A DNA stretch of 64,000 nucleotides from Frischella perrara (GCF_000807275.1 NZ_CP009056.1:2295192-2359191); one strand, 5' to 3'. Numbered from the stretch's first letter, positions 42,413 through 53,330 are shown. The notes: generated by a model from the sequence alone, not told the origin. Numbers and translations are program-made.

Positions 42413-42901
42413 ATGATTTTAAGTATTATTGTGGCGATGGCCAAAGATCGAGTTATTGGTTTAAATAACCAAATGCCTTGGCACCTACCGGCTGATTTAG
42501 CTTGGTTTAAAAAAAACACAATAAATAAACCTGTTATTATGGGTAGAAAAACATTCGAATCAATTGGGCGTCCACTACCAAATCGACATAATATTATTAT
42601 CAGTCGAACCCCTCAAACGAGTGATAATCCTAATATCACTTGGGTAACCTCACTATCTGACGCACTGGCTGTAGAAAAAGACAGTTCGGAGATTTTTATC
42701 ATTGGTGGCGGAAATATCTATCAACAAGCATTACCGCTCGTCAACCGCTTATACCTAACTCATATAGATACAGCCCCAATTGGTGATACCTATTTTCCTG
42801 ACTATCAACGTGAGCACTGGCATCAGATTTATGTAGAAGATCATCAAATTGATGAAAAGAATCCCTATAATTATCGATTTGAAATATTAGAGAAAAATTA
42901 G
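42413..42901 (+). CDS. folA: Dihydrofolate reductase FolA
   Basis: FolA reduces dihydrofolate to tetrahydrofolate with NADPH; it is the target of trimethoprim. The 162-residue chromosomal-type enzyme starts MILSIIVAMAKDRVIGLNNQ and has the catalytic acid in MPWHLPADL (Asp28), the NADPH motif VIMGRKTFESIGRPLPNR and FIIGGGNIYQQALP. Nothing marks it as a plasmid-borne resistant form. It lies on the plus strand in the block between dam and rpe. Confidence 0.97.
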   Translation: MILSIIVAMAKDRVIGLNNQMPWHLPADLAWFKKNTINKPVIMGRKTFESIGRPLPNRHNIIISRTPQTSDNPNITWVTSLSDALAVEKDSSEIFIIGGGNIYQQALPLVNRLYLTHIDTAPIGDTYFPDYQREHWHQIYVEDHQIDEKNPYNYRFEILEKN

Positions 42902-43082
42902 TTTCTTAATAAATCGACGAACAATATCGCAAACCGAATTTGATATAGCATGAAATACCAATATAGTGCCTCTTTCCTGACTTGTCGCGACCATTGGATT
43001 TACCGGACAAAGTGTATATAATGATTGGCTATGCTTAGTGATCGATTTTTTTGCTGATATCAAAAAATAAAAGGTTAATATC

Positions 43083-43757
43083 ATGAAAAATTATCTTATT
43101 GCACCGTCAATTTTATCTGCCAATTTTGCTAAACTTGGAGAAGACACGCAAAAGGTACTTAATGCAGGCGCAGATGTTATACATTTTGATGTGATGGATA
43201 ATCACTATGTGCCCAATTTAACGATGGGACCGATGTTTTGTAAAGCATTACGTGATTACGGTATTATGGCGCCAATTGACGTTCATTTAATGGTTTCTCC
43301 TGTTGATGAATTAATCCCAACTTTTGCCAAAGCCGGTGCCAGTAATATTTCGATTCACCCAGAAGCAACTCTACATTTGGATCGTTCCTTACAATTAATT
43401 AAAGATCATGGTTGCACTGCCGGTATTGTTTTAAACCCTGCGACTCCCCTTAATTGCTTAGATTATGTATTAGATAAAGTTGATATTATTTTGTTAATGG
43501 GAGTAAATCCAGGTTTCGGGGGGCAATCATTTATTCCACATACATTATCCAAAATAAAACAAGTTCGTGAACGAATTGATCAGATTGGTCGCGATATTCG
43601 TCTCGAAATTGATGGTGGTGTAAAAGTAGATAACATTGCTGAAATTGCACGAGCGGGAGCCAATATGTTCGTAGCAGGATCAGCTATTTTTGGTGCACCA
43701 GATTATAAAACAGTCATTGATGCAATGAGACTACAACTTGCGATGGTAAAAGAATGA
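43083..43757 (+). CDS. rpe: Ribulose-phosphate 3-epimerase
   Basis: Rpe interconverts ribulose-5-phosphate and xylulose-5-phosphate in the pentose phosphate path. The 224-residue TIM-barrel enzyme has [41 protein letters not shown] and [14 protein letters not shown], with the metal-binding histidines and aspartates in place. Its stop overlaps the gph start by 4 bases (ATGA). The order dam ... rpe-gph-trpS is the enteric one apart from the inserted genes. Confidence 0.97.
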   Translation: MKNYLIAPSILSANFAKLGEDTQKVLNAGADVIHFDVMDNHYVPNLTMGPMFCKALRDYGIMAPIDVHLMVSPVDELIPTFAKAGASNISIHPEATLHLDRSLQLIKDHGCTAGIVLNPATPLNCLDYVLDKVDIILLMGVNPGFGGQSFIPHTLSKIKQVRERIDQIGRDIRLEIDGGVKVDNIAEIARAGANMFVAGSAIFGAPDYKTVIDAMRLQLAMVKE

Positions 43758-44446
43758 TGAATAAACCTAATGATATTCAGGCTATTGCCTTTGATTTGGA
43801 CGGTACCTTAGTCGATAGCGTTCCCGGACTTACTCTTGCAGCACAAAGAATGTTAACCGATTTATCTCTTCCAAGTGTCACTTGTGATCAAGTTAAAAAT
43901 TGGGTCGGTAATGGTATTGATGTAATGATACAGCGAATTCTTAAAGCTGTGGGTGGTGAACAAACACAATTATCCCAGGCGAAGAGTGCCTTTAATCACC
44001 ATTATGATCAAGTGATTGAAGAGGGAACAAAATTGTTTCCCGGTGTACTTAGTACATTGCAAACGCTTAAAGAAAATAATTATGCTATCGCTTTAGTGAC
44101 GAATAAACCTCGTGAGTTTTTACCTTCGTTATTGAAATCCCTCGGTTTAGCGCCCTTTTTTGATTTAGTTTTAGGTGGCGGTGACGTTATTAAACTTAAA
44201 CCACATCCAGCCCCTCTTTATCAAGTTATGGCTAGTTTTGGACTGTACAATGATCAATTGTTATTTGTGGGTGATTCCAAAAATGATATTACAGCGGCTA
44301 AAAATGCACAGTGTATAACTGTGGGGCTAACTTATGGTTATAACTATGGTGAACCAATAGCAAATAGTCACCCTGACTATGTATTCGATCACTTTGCCGA
44401 TATTTTGACATTATTACCATGTCCTAAGATCGCTCCGACCAAATAG
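43754..44446 (+). CDS. gph: Phosphoglycolate phosphatase Gph
   Basis: Gph removes phosphate from 2-phosphoglycolate, which arises mainly from repair of oxidised DNA ends. The 230-residue HAD-family protein has the nucleophile motif [10 protein letters not shown] (Asp14, Asp16), VTNKP for motif II and the motif III/IV region [10 protein letters not shown]...[14 protein letters not shown]. Two ATG codons stand in a row at the start; either may be used. It overlaps rpe and precedes trpS by 28 bp, so these form an operon. Confidence 0.95.
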   Translation: MMNKPNDIQAIAFDLDGTLVDSVPGLTLAAQRMLTDLSLPSVTCDQVKNWVGNGIDVMIQRILKAVGGEQTQLSQAKSAFNHHYDQVIEEGTKLFPGVLSTLQTLKENNYAIALVTNKPREFLPSLLKSLGLAPFFDLVLGGGDVIKLKPHPAPLYQVMASFGLYNDQLLFVGDSKNDITAAKNAQCITVGLTYGYNYGEPIANSHPDYVFDHFADILTLLPCPKIAPTK

Positions 44447-44474
44447 CGAATAATTTAAATAATAGGAATATATT

Positions 44475-45473
44475 ATGAGTAAACCGATTGTTTTTAGCGG
44501 TGCCCAACCTTCTGGCGAGTTATCTTTAGGTAACTATCTAGGTGCACTACGCAACTGGGTAAAATTACAAGATGAATATGATTGTATATATTGCATTGTC
44601 AATCAACACGCGATTACCGTTAGACAAGATCCGGAAAAACTAAAAAAAGCCACACTTGATACACTTGCGCTATATTTGGCTTGCGGTATCGATCCTAACA
44701 AAAGTACCATTTTTGTTCAATCGCAAGTACCTACTCATGCAGAATTAGCTTGGGTATTAAACTGTTATACTTATTTTGGTGAATTAAGTCGCATGACACA
44801 GTTTAAAGATAAATCGGCTCGACATGCTGAAAATATTAATGCCGGCTTATTTGATTACCCCGTATTAATGGCTGCCGATATTCTTCTTTATCAAGCCAAT
44901 CTAGTTCCAGTAGGCGATGATCAGAAACAGCATCTTGAATTAACACGTGATATTGCCAGTCGTTTTAATGCGTTATATGGTGAAATCTTTAAGGTACCTG
45001 AACCATTTATTGCTCAAGCTGGAGCAAGAGTCATGTCTTTACAAGATCCGAGTAAGAAAATGTCTAAATCCGATGAAAATCGGAACAATGTGATAGGCTT
45101 ATTAGAAAATCCTAAAGATGTCGAGAAAAAAATTAAACGTGCTGTCACTGATTCTGATGATCCACCAATAGTGCGTTATGATGTAAAAAATAAAGCAGGA
45201 GTATCCAACCTATTAGATATCTTGACGGGAATTACAGGAACGCCAATTGCTGAACTTGAGCAGCAATTTGAAGGTAAAATGTATGGACACTTGAAAACTG
45301 AAGTTGCAACGCAAGTTTCCGCAATGCTAGCACAATTACAAGAACGTTATTATCAATATCGCAATGATGAAGATATTCTGTTCGATATTATGCATGATGG
45401 TGCGAAAAAAGCGACTGCTAGATCTCAAGCTACCTTAAATCAAGTCTATGATGCCATTGGTTTTATCAGATAA
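44475..45473 (+). CDS. trpS: Tryptophanyl-tRNA synthetase
   Basis: TrpS charges tRNA-Trp with tryptophan. The 332-residue class I synthetase has the HIGH-type motif [18 protein letters not shown] (about residues 7-24), [10 protein letters not shown], and the KMSKS loop at residues 195-199. The length is that of the enteric enzyme. It ends the rpe-gph-trpS operon, with a small hairpin directly after its stop. Confidence 0.98.
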   Translation: MSKPIVFSGAQPSGELSLGNYLGALRNWVKLQDEYDCIYCIVNQHAITVRQDPEKLKKATLDTLALYLACGIDPNKSTIFVQSQVPTHAELAWVLNCYTYFGELSRMTQFKDKSARHAENINAGLFDYPVLMAADILLYQANLVPVGDDQKQHLELTRDIASRFNALYGEIFKVPEPFIAQAGARVMSLQDPSKKMSKSDENRNNVIGLLENPKDVEKKIKRAVTDSDDPPIVRYDVKNKAGVSNLLDILTGITGTPIAELEQQFEGKMYGHLKTEVATQVSAMLAQLQERYYQYRNDEDILFDIMHDGAKKATARSQATLNQVYDAIGFIR

Positions 45474-45474
45474 T

Positions 45475-45493
45475 AGGTGACATATTGTCACCT
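45475..45493 (+). terminator. Small hairpin after trpS
   Basis: AGGTGACA (45475-45482) and TGTCACCT (45486-45493) form an 8-bp perfect stem with a 3-nt loop one base after the trpS stop codon. There is no U-run after it, so termination would be weak or helped by Rho. Confidence 0.45.
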
Positions 45494-45576
45494 TATTAGG
45501 ATTAGTTCAAAAGAGCTTAGCCAATATCCATTTTTATACCATATAAAGATAGCGTTATATGGTATGATGTCGATAT

Positions 45577-45608
45577 GAACACGGTATATTATTTTCAATA
45601 TCGTGTTC
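45577..45608 (+). promoter_or_regulatory. Inverted repeat in the trkA upstream region
   Basis: GAACACG (45577-45583) pairs with CGTGTTC (45602-45608), and four more pairs, one a G-U wobble, extend the stem inward to about 11 bp. It ends 36 bp before the trkA start. It could be an operator or a leader hairpin; no U-run follows. Confidence 0.35.
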
Positions 45609-45644
45609 AGATTGTATTTAATTTATTCATGTTTAGGTTTTACT

Positions 45645-47006
45645 ATGAAAATCATTATCCTTGGTGCAGGTCAAACTGGTAGCGCGCTGGCTGAATATTT
45701 GGTAACTGAACACTCAAATGATGTAACTGTCATCGATGAAGCAACAGAAAAACTGCAATCCCTGCAAGAACGATTTGATCTTCAAGTTATCCATGGTAAA
45801 GTTTGTTATCCTCAAGTATTACAAAGTGCCGGCGCAGAAGATGCGGATATGCTTGTTGCGGTAACTAATTCAGATGAAGCTAATATGCTAGCTTGTCAAA
45901 TTGCACATTCAGTATTTAATATTCCACAAAAAGTTGCCCGTATACGAGCCTCCGAATACAGCGATGATGATTATCCTCTTTTCTCAATTGATAATGGTAT
46001 TCCTATTAATCATATCATTTCTCCTGAAAAATTGATTACCCAGCATATCAGTCAATTAGTTCAATATCCAGGGGCGCTACAAATCGCATCATTTTATGAT
46101 AATAAAGTCTATTTAGTTATGGTAACGGCTTATTATGGTGGAGCATTAGTAGGAAGTGAATTATCAGAAATTAAAGAACATTTACCTCATGTAGAGGTTA
46201 AAGTCGTCGCGATTTATCGCCAACACCGATTTATCCGCCCCATTGCGACTACAATTATTGAAGCGGGAGACCTCGTTTACTTCATCACAACGCCACAAAA
46301 TATTAAAGCGGTAACGAGTGAGCTACAACGCTTAGAAAAACCATTTAAACGGATTATGATTAGTGGTGGCGGAAGTGTCGCTGTTACTCTAGCTAAACAA
46401 TTAGAAGAAGATTATCAAGTTAAGCTAATTGAACAAAATATACAAAATGCCGAACTTATTGCTGAACAATTAGCAAATACCACAGTCTTGCATGGTGAAT
46501 CAGCCGATCAAGAATTACTTTCTCAAGAACAGGTTGAATTGACAGACTTATTTATTGCTGTCACGGGCGATGATGAATCTAATATTATGTCCGCTATGCT
46601 AGCCAAAAGAATGGGCGCTAAAAAGGTTATAGTACTGATTCAACGACAAGCCTATTTAGAACTGATTAATGAAAGTGTCATTGATATTGCAATCTCACCA
46701 CAGTTAACCACAATTTCAGCGCTGTTAAGCCATATCCGCCAGTCGGGAATTGTTAAAGTCGTATCACTAAGACAAGGTAATTCCGAAGTAATTGAAGTAA
46801 TCGCTCATGGTGATCGTCAAACATCAAAATTAGTCGGACGAACAATTAATGAAATTCGTTTACCATCGGGCGCAACCATTGGCGCTATTGTTCGTGGTGA
46901 TGATGTACTTATTGATAGAGAAGATATTGTCATCGAAGATAATGATCATCTCATTATTTTTTTATCAGATCGTAAAAGTATCAATGATATTGAAAAATTA
47001 CTTTAA
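45645..47006 (+). CDS. trkA: Trk potassium uptake regulatory protein TrkA
   Basis: TrkA is the cytoplasmic NAD(H)/ATP-binding ring that gates the TrkH or TrkG potassium channel. I start it at ATG 45645 (MKIIILGAGQTGSALAEYL), which matches the conserved start and gives 453 residues; the frame is open 14 codons further but that leader is not conserved. It has two Rossmann RCK-N domains (about 1-120 and 232-350, each with a G-x-G-x-x-G-type loop: GAGQTG and SGGGSV) and two RCK-C domains. It has its own promoter region. No trkH or trkG is in the window. Confidence 0.96.
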   Translation: MKIIILGAGQTGSALAEYLVTEHSNDVTVIDEATEKLQSLQERFDLQVIHGKVCYPQVLQSAGAEDADMLVAVTNSDEANMLACQIAHSVFNIPQKVARIRASEYSDDDYPLFSIDNGIPINHIISPEKLITQHISQLVQYPGALQIASFYDNKVYLVMVTAYYGGALVGSELSEIKEHLPHVEVKVVAIYRQHRFIRPIATTIIEAGDLVYFITTPQNIKAVTSELQRLEKPFKRIMISGGGSVAVTLAKQLEEDYQVKLIEQNIQNAELIAEQLANTTVLHGESADQELLSQEQVELTDLFIAVTGDDESNIMSAMLAKRMGAKKVIVLIQRQAYLELINESVIDIAISPQLTTISALLSHIRQSGIVKVVSLRQGNSEVIEVIAHGDRQTSKLVGRTINEIRLPSGATIGAIVRGDDVLIDREDIVIEDNDHLIIFLSDRKSINDIEKLL

Positions 47007-47201
47007 ATACCCCATTTCAGATTAATTAGTCATTAATACAGTTTCAGATCAATCTTATCGTGATTATTCATTTTGTCTGTATTTTGGAATTAAATGTATA
47101 TAAATCAAAATGAGCAACAATCTCAATATTATTATGATTAGTTTGGTAAGATGAATAAAAACGATAGTAGTAACAACAAAGATATTAGTAGCAGGTAATT
47201 T

Positions 47202-49118
47202 ATGATTATATTCTCGTCCATTCAAATCCGTCGTGGTGTCAATCTTTTATTGGATAAGGCATCCGCAAAAATTAATCCCGGACAGAAAGTGGGTTTAGTG
47301 GGTAAAAATGGTTCCGGAAAATCAACCTTGTTTTCTTTAATTAAAGGTGAAATTATCACCGATGCAGGTGAAGTATCTCTCCCATCTCAATGGCAGTTAT
47401 CATGGGTAGATCAAGAAACACCTGCTCTTGATATTTCCGCTATTGATTATGTTATTGATGGTGATCGTGAGTATCGAAGCTTAGAAAAACAATTAGCTAT
47501 TGCCAATGAAAAAAACGATGGTAATGAAATTGCATTATTACATAGTAAATTAGAGGATATTGATGGCTGGAGTATTCAGGCTCGGGCAGCCACTCTATTA
47601 GACGGGCTAGGCTTTAGTCAAGAACAGATATATTTACCGGTTAAGTCATTTTCTGGTGGCTGGCGTATGCGGTTGAACCTAGCACAAGCTTTAATGTGCC
47701 GTTCTGATTTATTATTACTTGATGAACCAACTAACCATCTTGATCTTGATGCTGTTATGTGGTTAGAAAAATGGCTTAAGAATTATAACGGTACATTAAT
47801 TTTAATCTCACATGATAGAGATTTCCTCGACCCACTGGTCAATAAAATTATTCATATTGAACAGCAAAAATTATTTGAATATACCGGTAACTACTCTTCA
47901 TTCGAAAACCAACGTACGGTCAAATTGGCACAGCAACAGTCGCTATATGAAAATCAGCAACATAAAATTGCCCACTTGCAAAGCTATATTGATCGCTTTA
48001 GAGTTAAAGCTACCAAAGCAAGACAAGCTCAAAGTCGCCTAAAAATGTTAGAAAGAATGGAAAAAATTGCTCCGGCTCATGTTGATAATCCATTTCAATT
48101 TTCATTTCGGCCGGCTGAAGCTTTACCAAGTCCGCTCATTACAATGGAAAACGTAGTCGCGGGTTATGGTGATAAAATTGTATTGAATAATATTAAATTA
48201 AATTTAGTTCCTGGTTCACGAATTGGTTTACTTGGACGAAACGGAGCGGGTAAATCAACATTAATTAAAGTGTTAGCAGGTGAATTACAGCCAAAATCAG
48301 GTCATATTCTTCTAGCTAAAGATGTTCAATTAGGCTATTTTGCACAGCATCAATTAGAATACCTTCGTGCTGATGAATCACCATTATGGCATTTAAGTCA
48401 AATTGCTGATCCTAAACATACCGAACAGGAATTGCGTAATTATTTAGGTGGTTTTGATTTTCGCGGTGATAAAGTAAAAGAAGCGGTTAAGACCTTCTCA
48501 GGCGGAGAAAAAGCCCGACTAGTATTAGCATTGATTGTCTGGCAACGCCCTAATCTGCTCTTGCTTGATGAACCGACTAACCATTTAGATTTGGATATGC
48601 GACAAGCCTTAACCGAAGCGCTAATTGATTTTGAAGGGGCAATTGTGGTGGTATCCCATGATCGCCATTTACTACGTTCAACCACAGATGAATTTTATTT
48701 AGTACATGATCAATTAGTGGAACCATTTAATGGCGATTTAGAAGATTATCAAAAATGGCTCAATAATGATCAAAAAGATAATAAGAAGCAAGAGACTGAA
48801 ATCATTACACCACCAATTGAAAATCTTTCAGCGCAAGAAAAAAAAGAGTTAAAACGAAAAGAAGCGGAATTCAGAGCACAAATGCAACCACTAAAAAAAG
48901 CGTTACAACAAACTGAAAACCGTATTGAACAGATCAGATCATCTTTAGATGCCGTTGAGCAACAACTCGTTGATCCACAACTTTATGATTCACAAAATAA
49001 AACTAAATTGACAGATTTGCTATTAAAACAAAATCAATTAAAAATTGACTTAGATACACAAGAAAAAAATTGGTTAGATATTCAAGAACAATTGGATAAT
49101 TTTGTTCTAATTACATAA
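47202..49118 (+). CDS. yheS: ABC-F family ATPase YheS
   Basis: YheS belongs to the ABC-F proteins, which have two ATPase domains, no membrane part, and act on the ribosome to relieve stalling. The 638-residue protein (E. coli 637) has two Walker A loops (GLVGKNGSGKSTL and GLLGRNGAGKSTL), two signature motifs (FSGGWRMRL, FSGGEKARL), two Walker B stretches ending LLLLDEPTNHLDLD, the linking P-site tRNA motif region (about 240-300), and a coiled-coil C-terminus (about 545-638). In E. coli yheS lies near crp and yheU; here they are 29 kb apart. Confidence 0.94.
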   Translation: MIIFSSIQIRRGVNLLLDKASAKINPGQKVGLVGKNGSGKSTLFSLIKGEIITDAGEVSLPSQWQLSWVDQETPALDISAIDYVIDGDREYRSLEKQLAIANEKNDGNEIALLHSKLEDIDGWSIQARAATLLDGLGFSQEQIYLPVKSFSGGWRMRLNLAQALMCRSDLLLLDEPTNHLDLDAVMWLEKWLKNYNGTLILISHDRDFLDPLVNKIIHIEQQKLFEYTGNYSSFENQRTVKLAQQQSLYENQQHKIAHLQSYIDRFRVKATKARQAQSRLKMLERMEKIAPAHVDNPFQFSFRPAEALPSPLITMENVVAGYGDKIVLNNIKLNLVPGSRIGLLGRNGAGKSTLIKVLAGELQPKSGHILLAKDVQLGYFAQHQLEYLRADESPLWHLSQIADPKHTEQELRNYLGGFDFRGDKVKEAVKTFSGGEKARLVLALIVWQRPNLLLLDEPTNHLDLDMRQALTEALIDFEGAIVVVSHDRHLLRSTTDEFYLVHDQLVEPFNGDLEDYQKWLNNDQKDNKKQETEIITPPIENLSAQEKKELKRKEAEFRAQMQPLKKALQQTENRIEQIRSSLDAVEQQLVDPQLYDSQNKTKLTDLLLKQNQLKIDLDTQEKNWLDIQEQLDNFVLIT

Positions 49119-49314
49119 TTTCCTATTTCCTTTCTACTCAATAGTATCCCCATTAACAAATTTGTTTTTGGGGATTATTCACACTTTTTTATCATCAATC
49201 CAACACTAATTAATTGGTAACTTTAAAATAGTAAGCTATATATTTGATGAGATAGATATGTGGCGTAAAATAGTATGCTCTAGATTAGATCAAATTATTT
49301 AGGATTAAAGAAAA

Positions 49315-50058
49315 ATGAAAAAACTAATTAAAACACTTCCAATTTTAATGGCCTGTACCGGAATTATGGCATCCGCAATAGCTGGCCCTCATTGGGGTTA
49401 TGAAGGGAAAGAAACACCGGAAAATTGGGGTAAGTTGTCACCAGAATATCAAATGTGCGATCTTGGTAAAAACCAATCACCCGTTAATATTACTGGGCCT
49501 ATTCATGCAGAAGTAAATAATCTAGACATTCATTATGATTTGATTTCAGGTACAATTATTAATAATGGTCACACTGTGCAAATCAATGACAAAAATGCCA
49601 ATGATTACCTAACTGTAGATGGTGAACAATTCAAATTAACACAATTCCATTTCCATGCCCCAAGTGAAAATCAAATCAATGGTAAAACTTATCCTATGGA
49701 AGCGCATTTTGTTAATCAAAATAAAGACGGTGAGTTATTAGTAATGGCTGTTATGTTAGAGGAAGGAAAAAGTAATCCAATTGCTGCGCAGTTATTAAGC
49801 TTATTGAATGATAAAGAAAATACCCCAACTAATATTAATGGTATCGATATTCGTACTTTTTTACCTGAAGTTAGTGATTACTATCGTTTTTCTGGTTCAT
49901 TAACTACGCCACCGTGTTCTGAAGGGGTCACATGGATAGTGCTAAAACAACCAATCACATTATCAAAATCAGAAATTACAAAATTTAAATCCGTATTCAA
50001 ACATCATAATAACCGCCCGGTCCAACCATTACATGGGCGTCTTATCATTTCAAATTAA
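49315..50058 (+). CDS. cah: Periplasmic alpha-type carbonic anhydrase
   Basis: Alpha carbonic anhydrase hydrates carbon dioxide to bicarbonate. The 247-residue precursor has a signal peptide (MKKLIKTLPILMACTGIMAS, cut after AIA) and then HWGYEGKETPENWGKLSPEY, the usual start of the mature enzyme. The three zinc histidines are visible as His112 and His114 in FHFHAPSEN and His131 in MEAHFVN. The GSLTTPPCSEGVTWIV segment closes the active site. It is a monocistron with its own terminators. A periplasmic enzyme would help supply bicarbonate in a carbon dioxide-rich, low-oxygen gut habitat; that is inference. Confidence 0.95.
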   Translation: MKKLIKTLPILMACTGIMASAIAGPHWGYEGKETPENWGKLSPEYQMCDLGKNQSPVNITGPIHAEVNNLDIHYDLISGTIINNGHTVQINDKNANDYLTVDGEQFKLTQFHFHAPSENQINGKTYPMEAHFVNQNKDGELLVMAVMLEEGKSNPIAAQLLSLLNDKENTPTNINGIDIRTFLPEVSDYYRFSGSLTTPPCSEGVTWIVLKQPITLSKSEITKFKSVFKHHNNRPVQPLHGRLIISN

Positions 50059-50081
50059 CTCTTTGAAAAAGAGTTCTTTTT
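50057..50081 (+). terminator. Rho-independent terminator of the carbonic anhydrase gene
   Basis: AACTCTTT (50057-50064) pairs with AAAGAGTT (50068-50075) around GAA, followed by CTTTTTT. The stem begins within the stop codon of the gene. Confidence 0.8.
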
Positions 50082-50087
50082 TAGATA

Positions 50088-50114
50088 AATGGTCTATTAG
50101 TTGATAGACCATTT
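50088..50114 (+). terminator. Second hairpin before purH
   Basis: AAATGGTCTAT (50088-50098) and its exact complement (50104-50114) form an 11-bp stem with a 5-nt loop, ending in ATTTTCTG. It directly follows the first terminator, so read-through from the carbonic anhydrase gene into purH should be low. Confidence 0.6.
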
Positions 50115-50207
50115 TCTGTAGATTATGTTATATTTACTAAACTTTTACCTACATTTTTTGTATACTGCACACTCAATTTAACTTCAAAGCTCATTTGGAG
50201 AACTACA

Positions 50208-51797
50208 GTGCAACAAAATCGTATAATTCGACGCGCCCTGTTAAGCGTGTCAGACAAAACTGGTATTGTTGAATTTGCAAGAGCCCTTTCCCAACGTAAT
50301 GTTGAAATTCTATCCACTGGCGGAACTGCCAAACTCCTATTAGAAAACCATATACCTGTTATTGAAGTTTCTGATTATACTGGTTTCCCAGAGATGATGG
50401 ATGGGCGTGTAAAAACGCTACATCCCAAAATTCATGGTGGAATATTAGGACGTCGTGATGTTGATTCACAAATAATGCAAGAACATAATATTGCACCTAT
50501 TGATATGGTAGTTGTTAACCTTTATCCGTTTGCTAAAACTGTGGCGCAACCAGATTGCCGTTTCGAAGATGCGGTTGAAAATATCGATATTGGTGGACCG
50601 ACAATGGTAAGAGCAGCGGCCAAAAACCACCAAGATGTCGCTATCGTCGTAAATAATCAAGATTATGATATTATCATCAAAATGATGGATAATCAGCAGA
50701 ATGCATTAACCTTTGAATTTCGTTTTAACTTGGCAGTCAAAGCATTTGAACATACTGCACACTATGACGGTATGATTGCAAACTATTTCGGACAATTTGT
50801 AACCCCTTATTTTAATGAATCTAAACAGCTTTCAGGACAGTTCCCGCGTACACTTAATTTACAGTTCACTAAAAAACAAGATATGCGTTACGGGGAAAAT
50901 AGTCATCAAAAAGCAGCATTTTATATTGAAAATAACTTATCTGAAGCCAGTGTATCTACAGCAACACAATTACAGGGAAAAGAATTATCTTATAATAACA
51001 TAGCTGATACTGATGCAGCCCTTGAATGTGTCAAAGAGTTTTCTCAACCTGCTTGCGTCATAGTAAAACATGCTAACCCTTGTGGTGTGGCTGTAGCTGA
51101 TTCAATTTATGATGCTTATCTGCGTGCTTATCAAACTGATCCAACCTCGGCTTTCGGTGGTATCATCGCCTTTAACCAACCGCTTAACCTAAAAACCGCT
51201 CAAGCTATTATTGAGAAGCAATTTGTAGAAGTCATTATTGCCCCATCCATTGAAGAGGAGGCATTAAACATATTATCTACCAAAAAGAACATACGAGTTT
51301 TAGTTTGTGGTAAATGGGATCAACGACAAAGTGGTTGGGATTTTAAGCGTGTAAATGGCGGATTATTAGTACAAGATCGTGATCTAGCAATGGTCAATGA
51401 AACCGATTTTCACATCGTAACACAGCGTAAACCTAGCGCAGATGAAATAGCTGACTGTTTATTTTGTTGGAAAGTAGCCAAGTTTGTTAAATCCAATGCC
51501 ATCGTTTATGCCAAAGATCATGCCACTATTGGAATTGGAGCAGGACAAATGAGTCGAGTTTATTCAGCGAAAATCGCCGGAATTAAAGCGCAAGATGAAA
51601 ATCTATCGATTGCTGGTTCCGTCATGGCTTCAGATGCTTTTTTCCCATTTCGAGATGGAATTGATGCTGCGGCAAAAGTTGGAGTCACATGCGTTATTCA
51701 GCCCGGTGGTTCAATTCGCGATGATGAAGTCATTCAAGCCGCTAATGAACATAATATGGCAATGATCTTCACTCAAATGCGACATTTCCGTCATTAA
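50208..51797 (+). CDS. purH: Bifunctional AICAR transformylase / IMP cyclohydrolase PurH
   Basis: PurH does the last two steps to IMP: formylation of AICAR and ring closure. The 529-residue protein has the N-terminal MGS-like cyclohydrolase domain (about 5-140, [17 protein letters not shown] and STGGTAKLL) and the C-terminal transformylase domain (from about 200), with the catalytic Lys-His in [13 protein letters not shown]. It starts at GTG 50208 with a TGGAG ribosome-binding site at 50196-50200. It is followed by purD after 64 bp, the standard purHD operon. A PUR box for PurR was not evident in the leader. Confidence 0.97.
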   Translation: MQQNRIIRRALLSVSDKTGIVEFARALSQRNVEILSTGGTAKLLLENHIPVIEVSDYTGFPEMMDGRVKTLHPKIHGGILGRRDVDSQIMQEHNIAPIDMVVVNLYPFAKTVAQPDCRFEDAVENIDIGGPTMVRAAAKNHQDVAIVVNNQDYDIIIKMMDNQQNALTFEFRFNLAVKAFEHTAHYDGMIANYFGQFVTPYFNESKQLSGQFPRTLNLQFTKKQDMRYGENSHQKAAFYIENNLSEASVSTATQLQGKELSYNNIADTDAALECVKEFSQPACVIVKHANPCGVAVADSIYDAYLRAYQTDPTSAFGGIIAFNQPLNLKTAQAIIEKQFVEVIIAPSIEEEALNILSTKKNIRVLVCGKWDQRQSGWDFKRVNGGLLVQDRDLAMVNETDFHIVTQRKPSADEIADCLFCWKVAKFVKSNAIVYAKDHATIGIGAGQMSRVYSAKIAGIKAQDENLSIAGSVMASDAFFPFRDGIDAAAKVGVTCVIQPGGSIRDDEVIQAANEHNMAMIFTQMRHFRH

Positions 51798-51861
51798 TAA
51801 TATTAATCACAGATAACGCTAGCAAAAAGTAGAAAATCAATTCTAACTAAAGGAAAAATTA

Positions 51862-53148
51862 ATGAAAGTACTTATTATTGGTAGTGGTGGTCGTGAGCAT
51901 GCATTGGGTTGGAAAGTGGCACAATCACCATTAGTCAGTCAAATCTTTGTTGCACCAGGTAATGCAGGTACAGCACTGGAAACTAAGCTACAGAATATAG
52001 ATATAGCGGTTACTGATATTAAAGGATTAGTTACTTTTGCGAAACAACAGTCCATTGATTTAACGATAGTAGGTCCTGAAGCACCATTAGTTATTGGTGT
52101 CGTAGATGCCTTTCGTCGGGAAGGTTTAGCAATTTTTGGTCCAACACAAGCTGCTGCTCAACTGGAAGGCTCAAAAGCCTTTACCAAAGATTTTCTAGCT
52201 CGTCATAAAATCCCAACGGCTGAATATCAAAATTTCACTGAAATTGAACCGGCTATTGCTTATCTTAGAGAAAAAGGCGCCCCCATTGTCATAAAAGCCG
52301 ATGGTCTTGCTGCCGGTAAAGGCGTAATCGTTGCTATGACACTTAAAGAAGCGGAAGATGCAGTACGAGATATGCTAGCTGGGAATATTTTTGGTGAAGC
52401 AGGTCATAGAGTTGTAATTGAAGAATTTCTTGATGGTGAAGAAGCTAGTTTTATTGTAATGGTCGATGGAAAAAATGTTGAACCAATGGCAACCAGTCAA
52501 GACCATAAACGCGTGGGTGACCATGATACAGGTCTAAATACCGGAGGTATGGGCGCATACTCACCTGCTCCGGTAGTGACTTCTGCAATATTTAATCGAG
52601 TAATGGAGCAAATTATCTACCCAACTGTAAATGGTATGGCGTCGGAAGGAAATACTTATACTGGATTTTTATACGCAGGATTAATGATTGATCAACAAGG
52701 CAATCCTAAGGTCATTGAATTTAACTGTCGTTTTGGTGATCCTGAAACTCAGCCAATTATGATGCGATTGCAATCTGATTTAGTAGAATTATGCTTAGCC
52801 GCAGTGAATGGCAAGCTAGATTCTATACAATCAAAATGGGATCCTAGACCTGCATTAGGGGTTGTAATGGCAGCCAATGGTTACCCGGGCAAATATACTA
52901 CGCATGATGAAATCCATGGCTTACCGCTTAACTCAACGCCTGATAGCAAAGTTTTCCACGCGGGTACCGTGTTAGAAAATGGCAAAGTTTATACCCATGG
53001 TGGACGAGTATTGTGTGTAACCGCTTTAGGCAATAGTGTTTTACAAGCTCAACAACATGCCTATGCCTTACTTAAGCCAATCCACTGGCGTGGTTGTTTT
53101 TACCGACATGATATTGGCTACCGTGCTATTGAACGTGAAATAACATAA
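51862..53148 (+). CDS. purD: Phosphoribosylamine-glycine ligase PurD
   Basis: PurD joins glycine to phosphoribosylamine using ATP, the second step of purine synthesis. The 428-residue ATP-grasp protein starts MKVLIIGSGGREHALGWKVA, and has VGPEAPLVIGVVDAF, the ATP-grasp loop VIKADGLAAGKGVIVA and the metal-binding EFNCRFGDPETQ. It is cotranscribed with purH. A good AAGGAAAAATTA leader precedes its ATG. Confidence 0.97.
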   Translation: MKVLIIGSGGREHALGWKVAQSPLVSQIFVAPGNAGTALETKLQNIDIAVTDIKGLVTFAKQQSIDLTIVGPEAPLVIGVVDAFRREGLAIFGPTQAAAQLEGSKAFTKDFLARHKIPTAEYQNFTEIEPAIAYLREKGAPIVIKADGLAAGKGVIVAMTLKEAEDAVRDMLAGNIFGEAGHRVVIEEFLDGEEASFIVMVDGKNVEPMATSQDHKRVGDHDTGLNTGGMGAYSPAPVVTSAIFNRVMEQIIYPTVNGMASEGNTYTGFLYAGLMIDQQGNPKVIEFNCRFGDPETQPIMMRLQSDLVELCLAAVNGKLDSIQSKWDPRPALGVVMAANGYPGKYTTHDEIHGLPLNSTPDSKVFHAGTVLENGKVYTHGGRVLCVTALGNSVLQAQQHAYALLKPIHWRGCFYRHDIGYRAIEREIT

Positions 53149-53231
53149 TTGGTTTTAATCATTTAATCCAACACTAATTTTGCTGCCGATTATTCTGTCA
53201 ATACAAAATAATCGGCATTTTTATATTTATC

Positions 53232-53268
53232 AAAAAAAAAACCTAACACAGATTGTGTGTTAGGTTTT
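53232..53268. terminator. Bidirectional terminator between purD and adhE
   Basis: ACCTAACACA (53241-53250) pairs with TGTGTTAGGT around a short loop; the left flank is a run of nine As and the right flank a run of five Ts. So it has a U-run in both directions and can end both purD (plus) and adhE (minus), which converge here. Confidence 0.9.
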
Positions 53269-53330
53269 TGTTACCCGATTAATTACATCGGGAATCACGT
53301 TAAGCGTTAGCTAATTTAATCTATCAGTGA

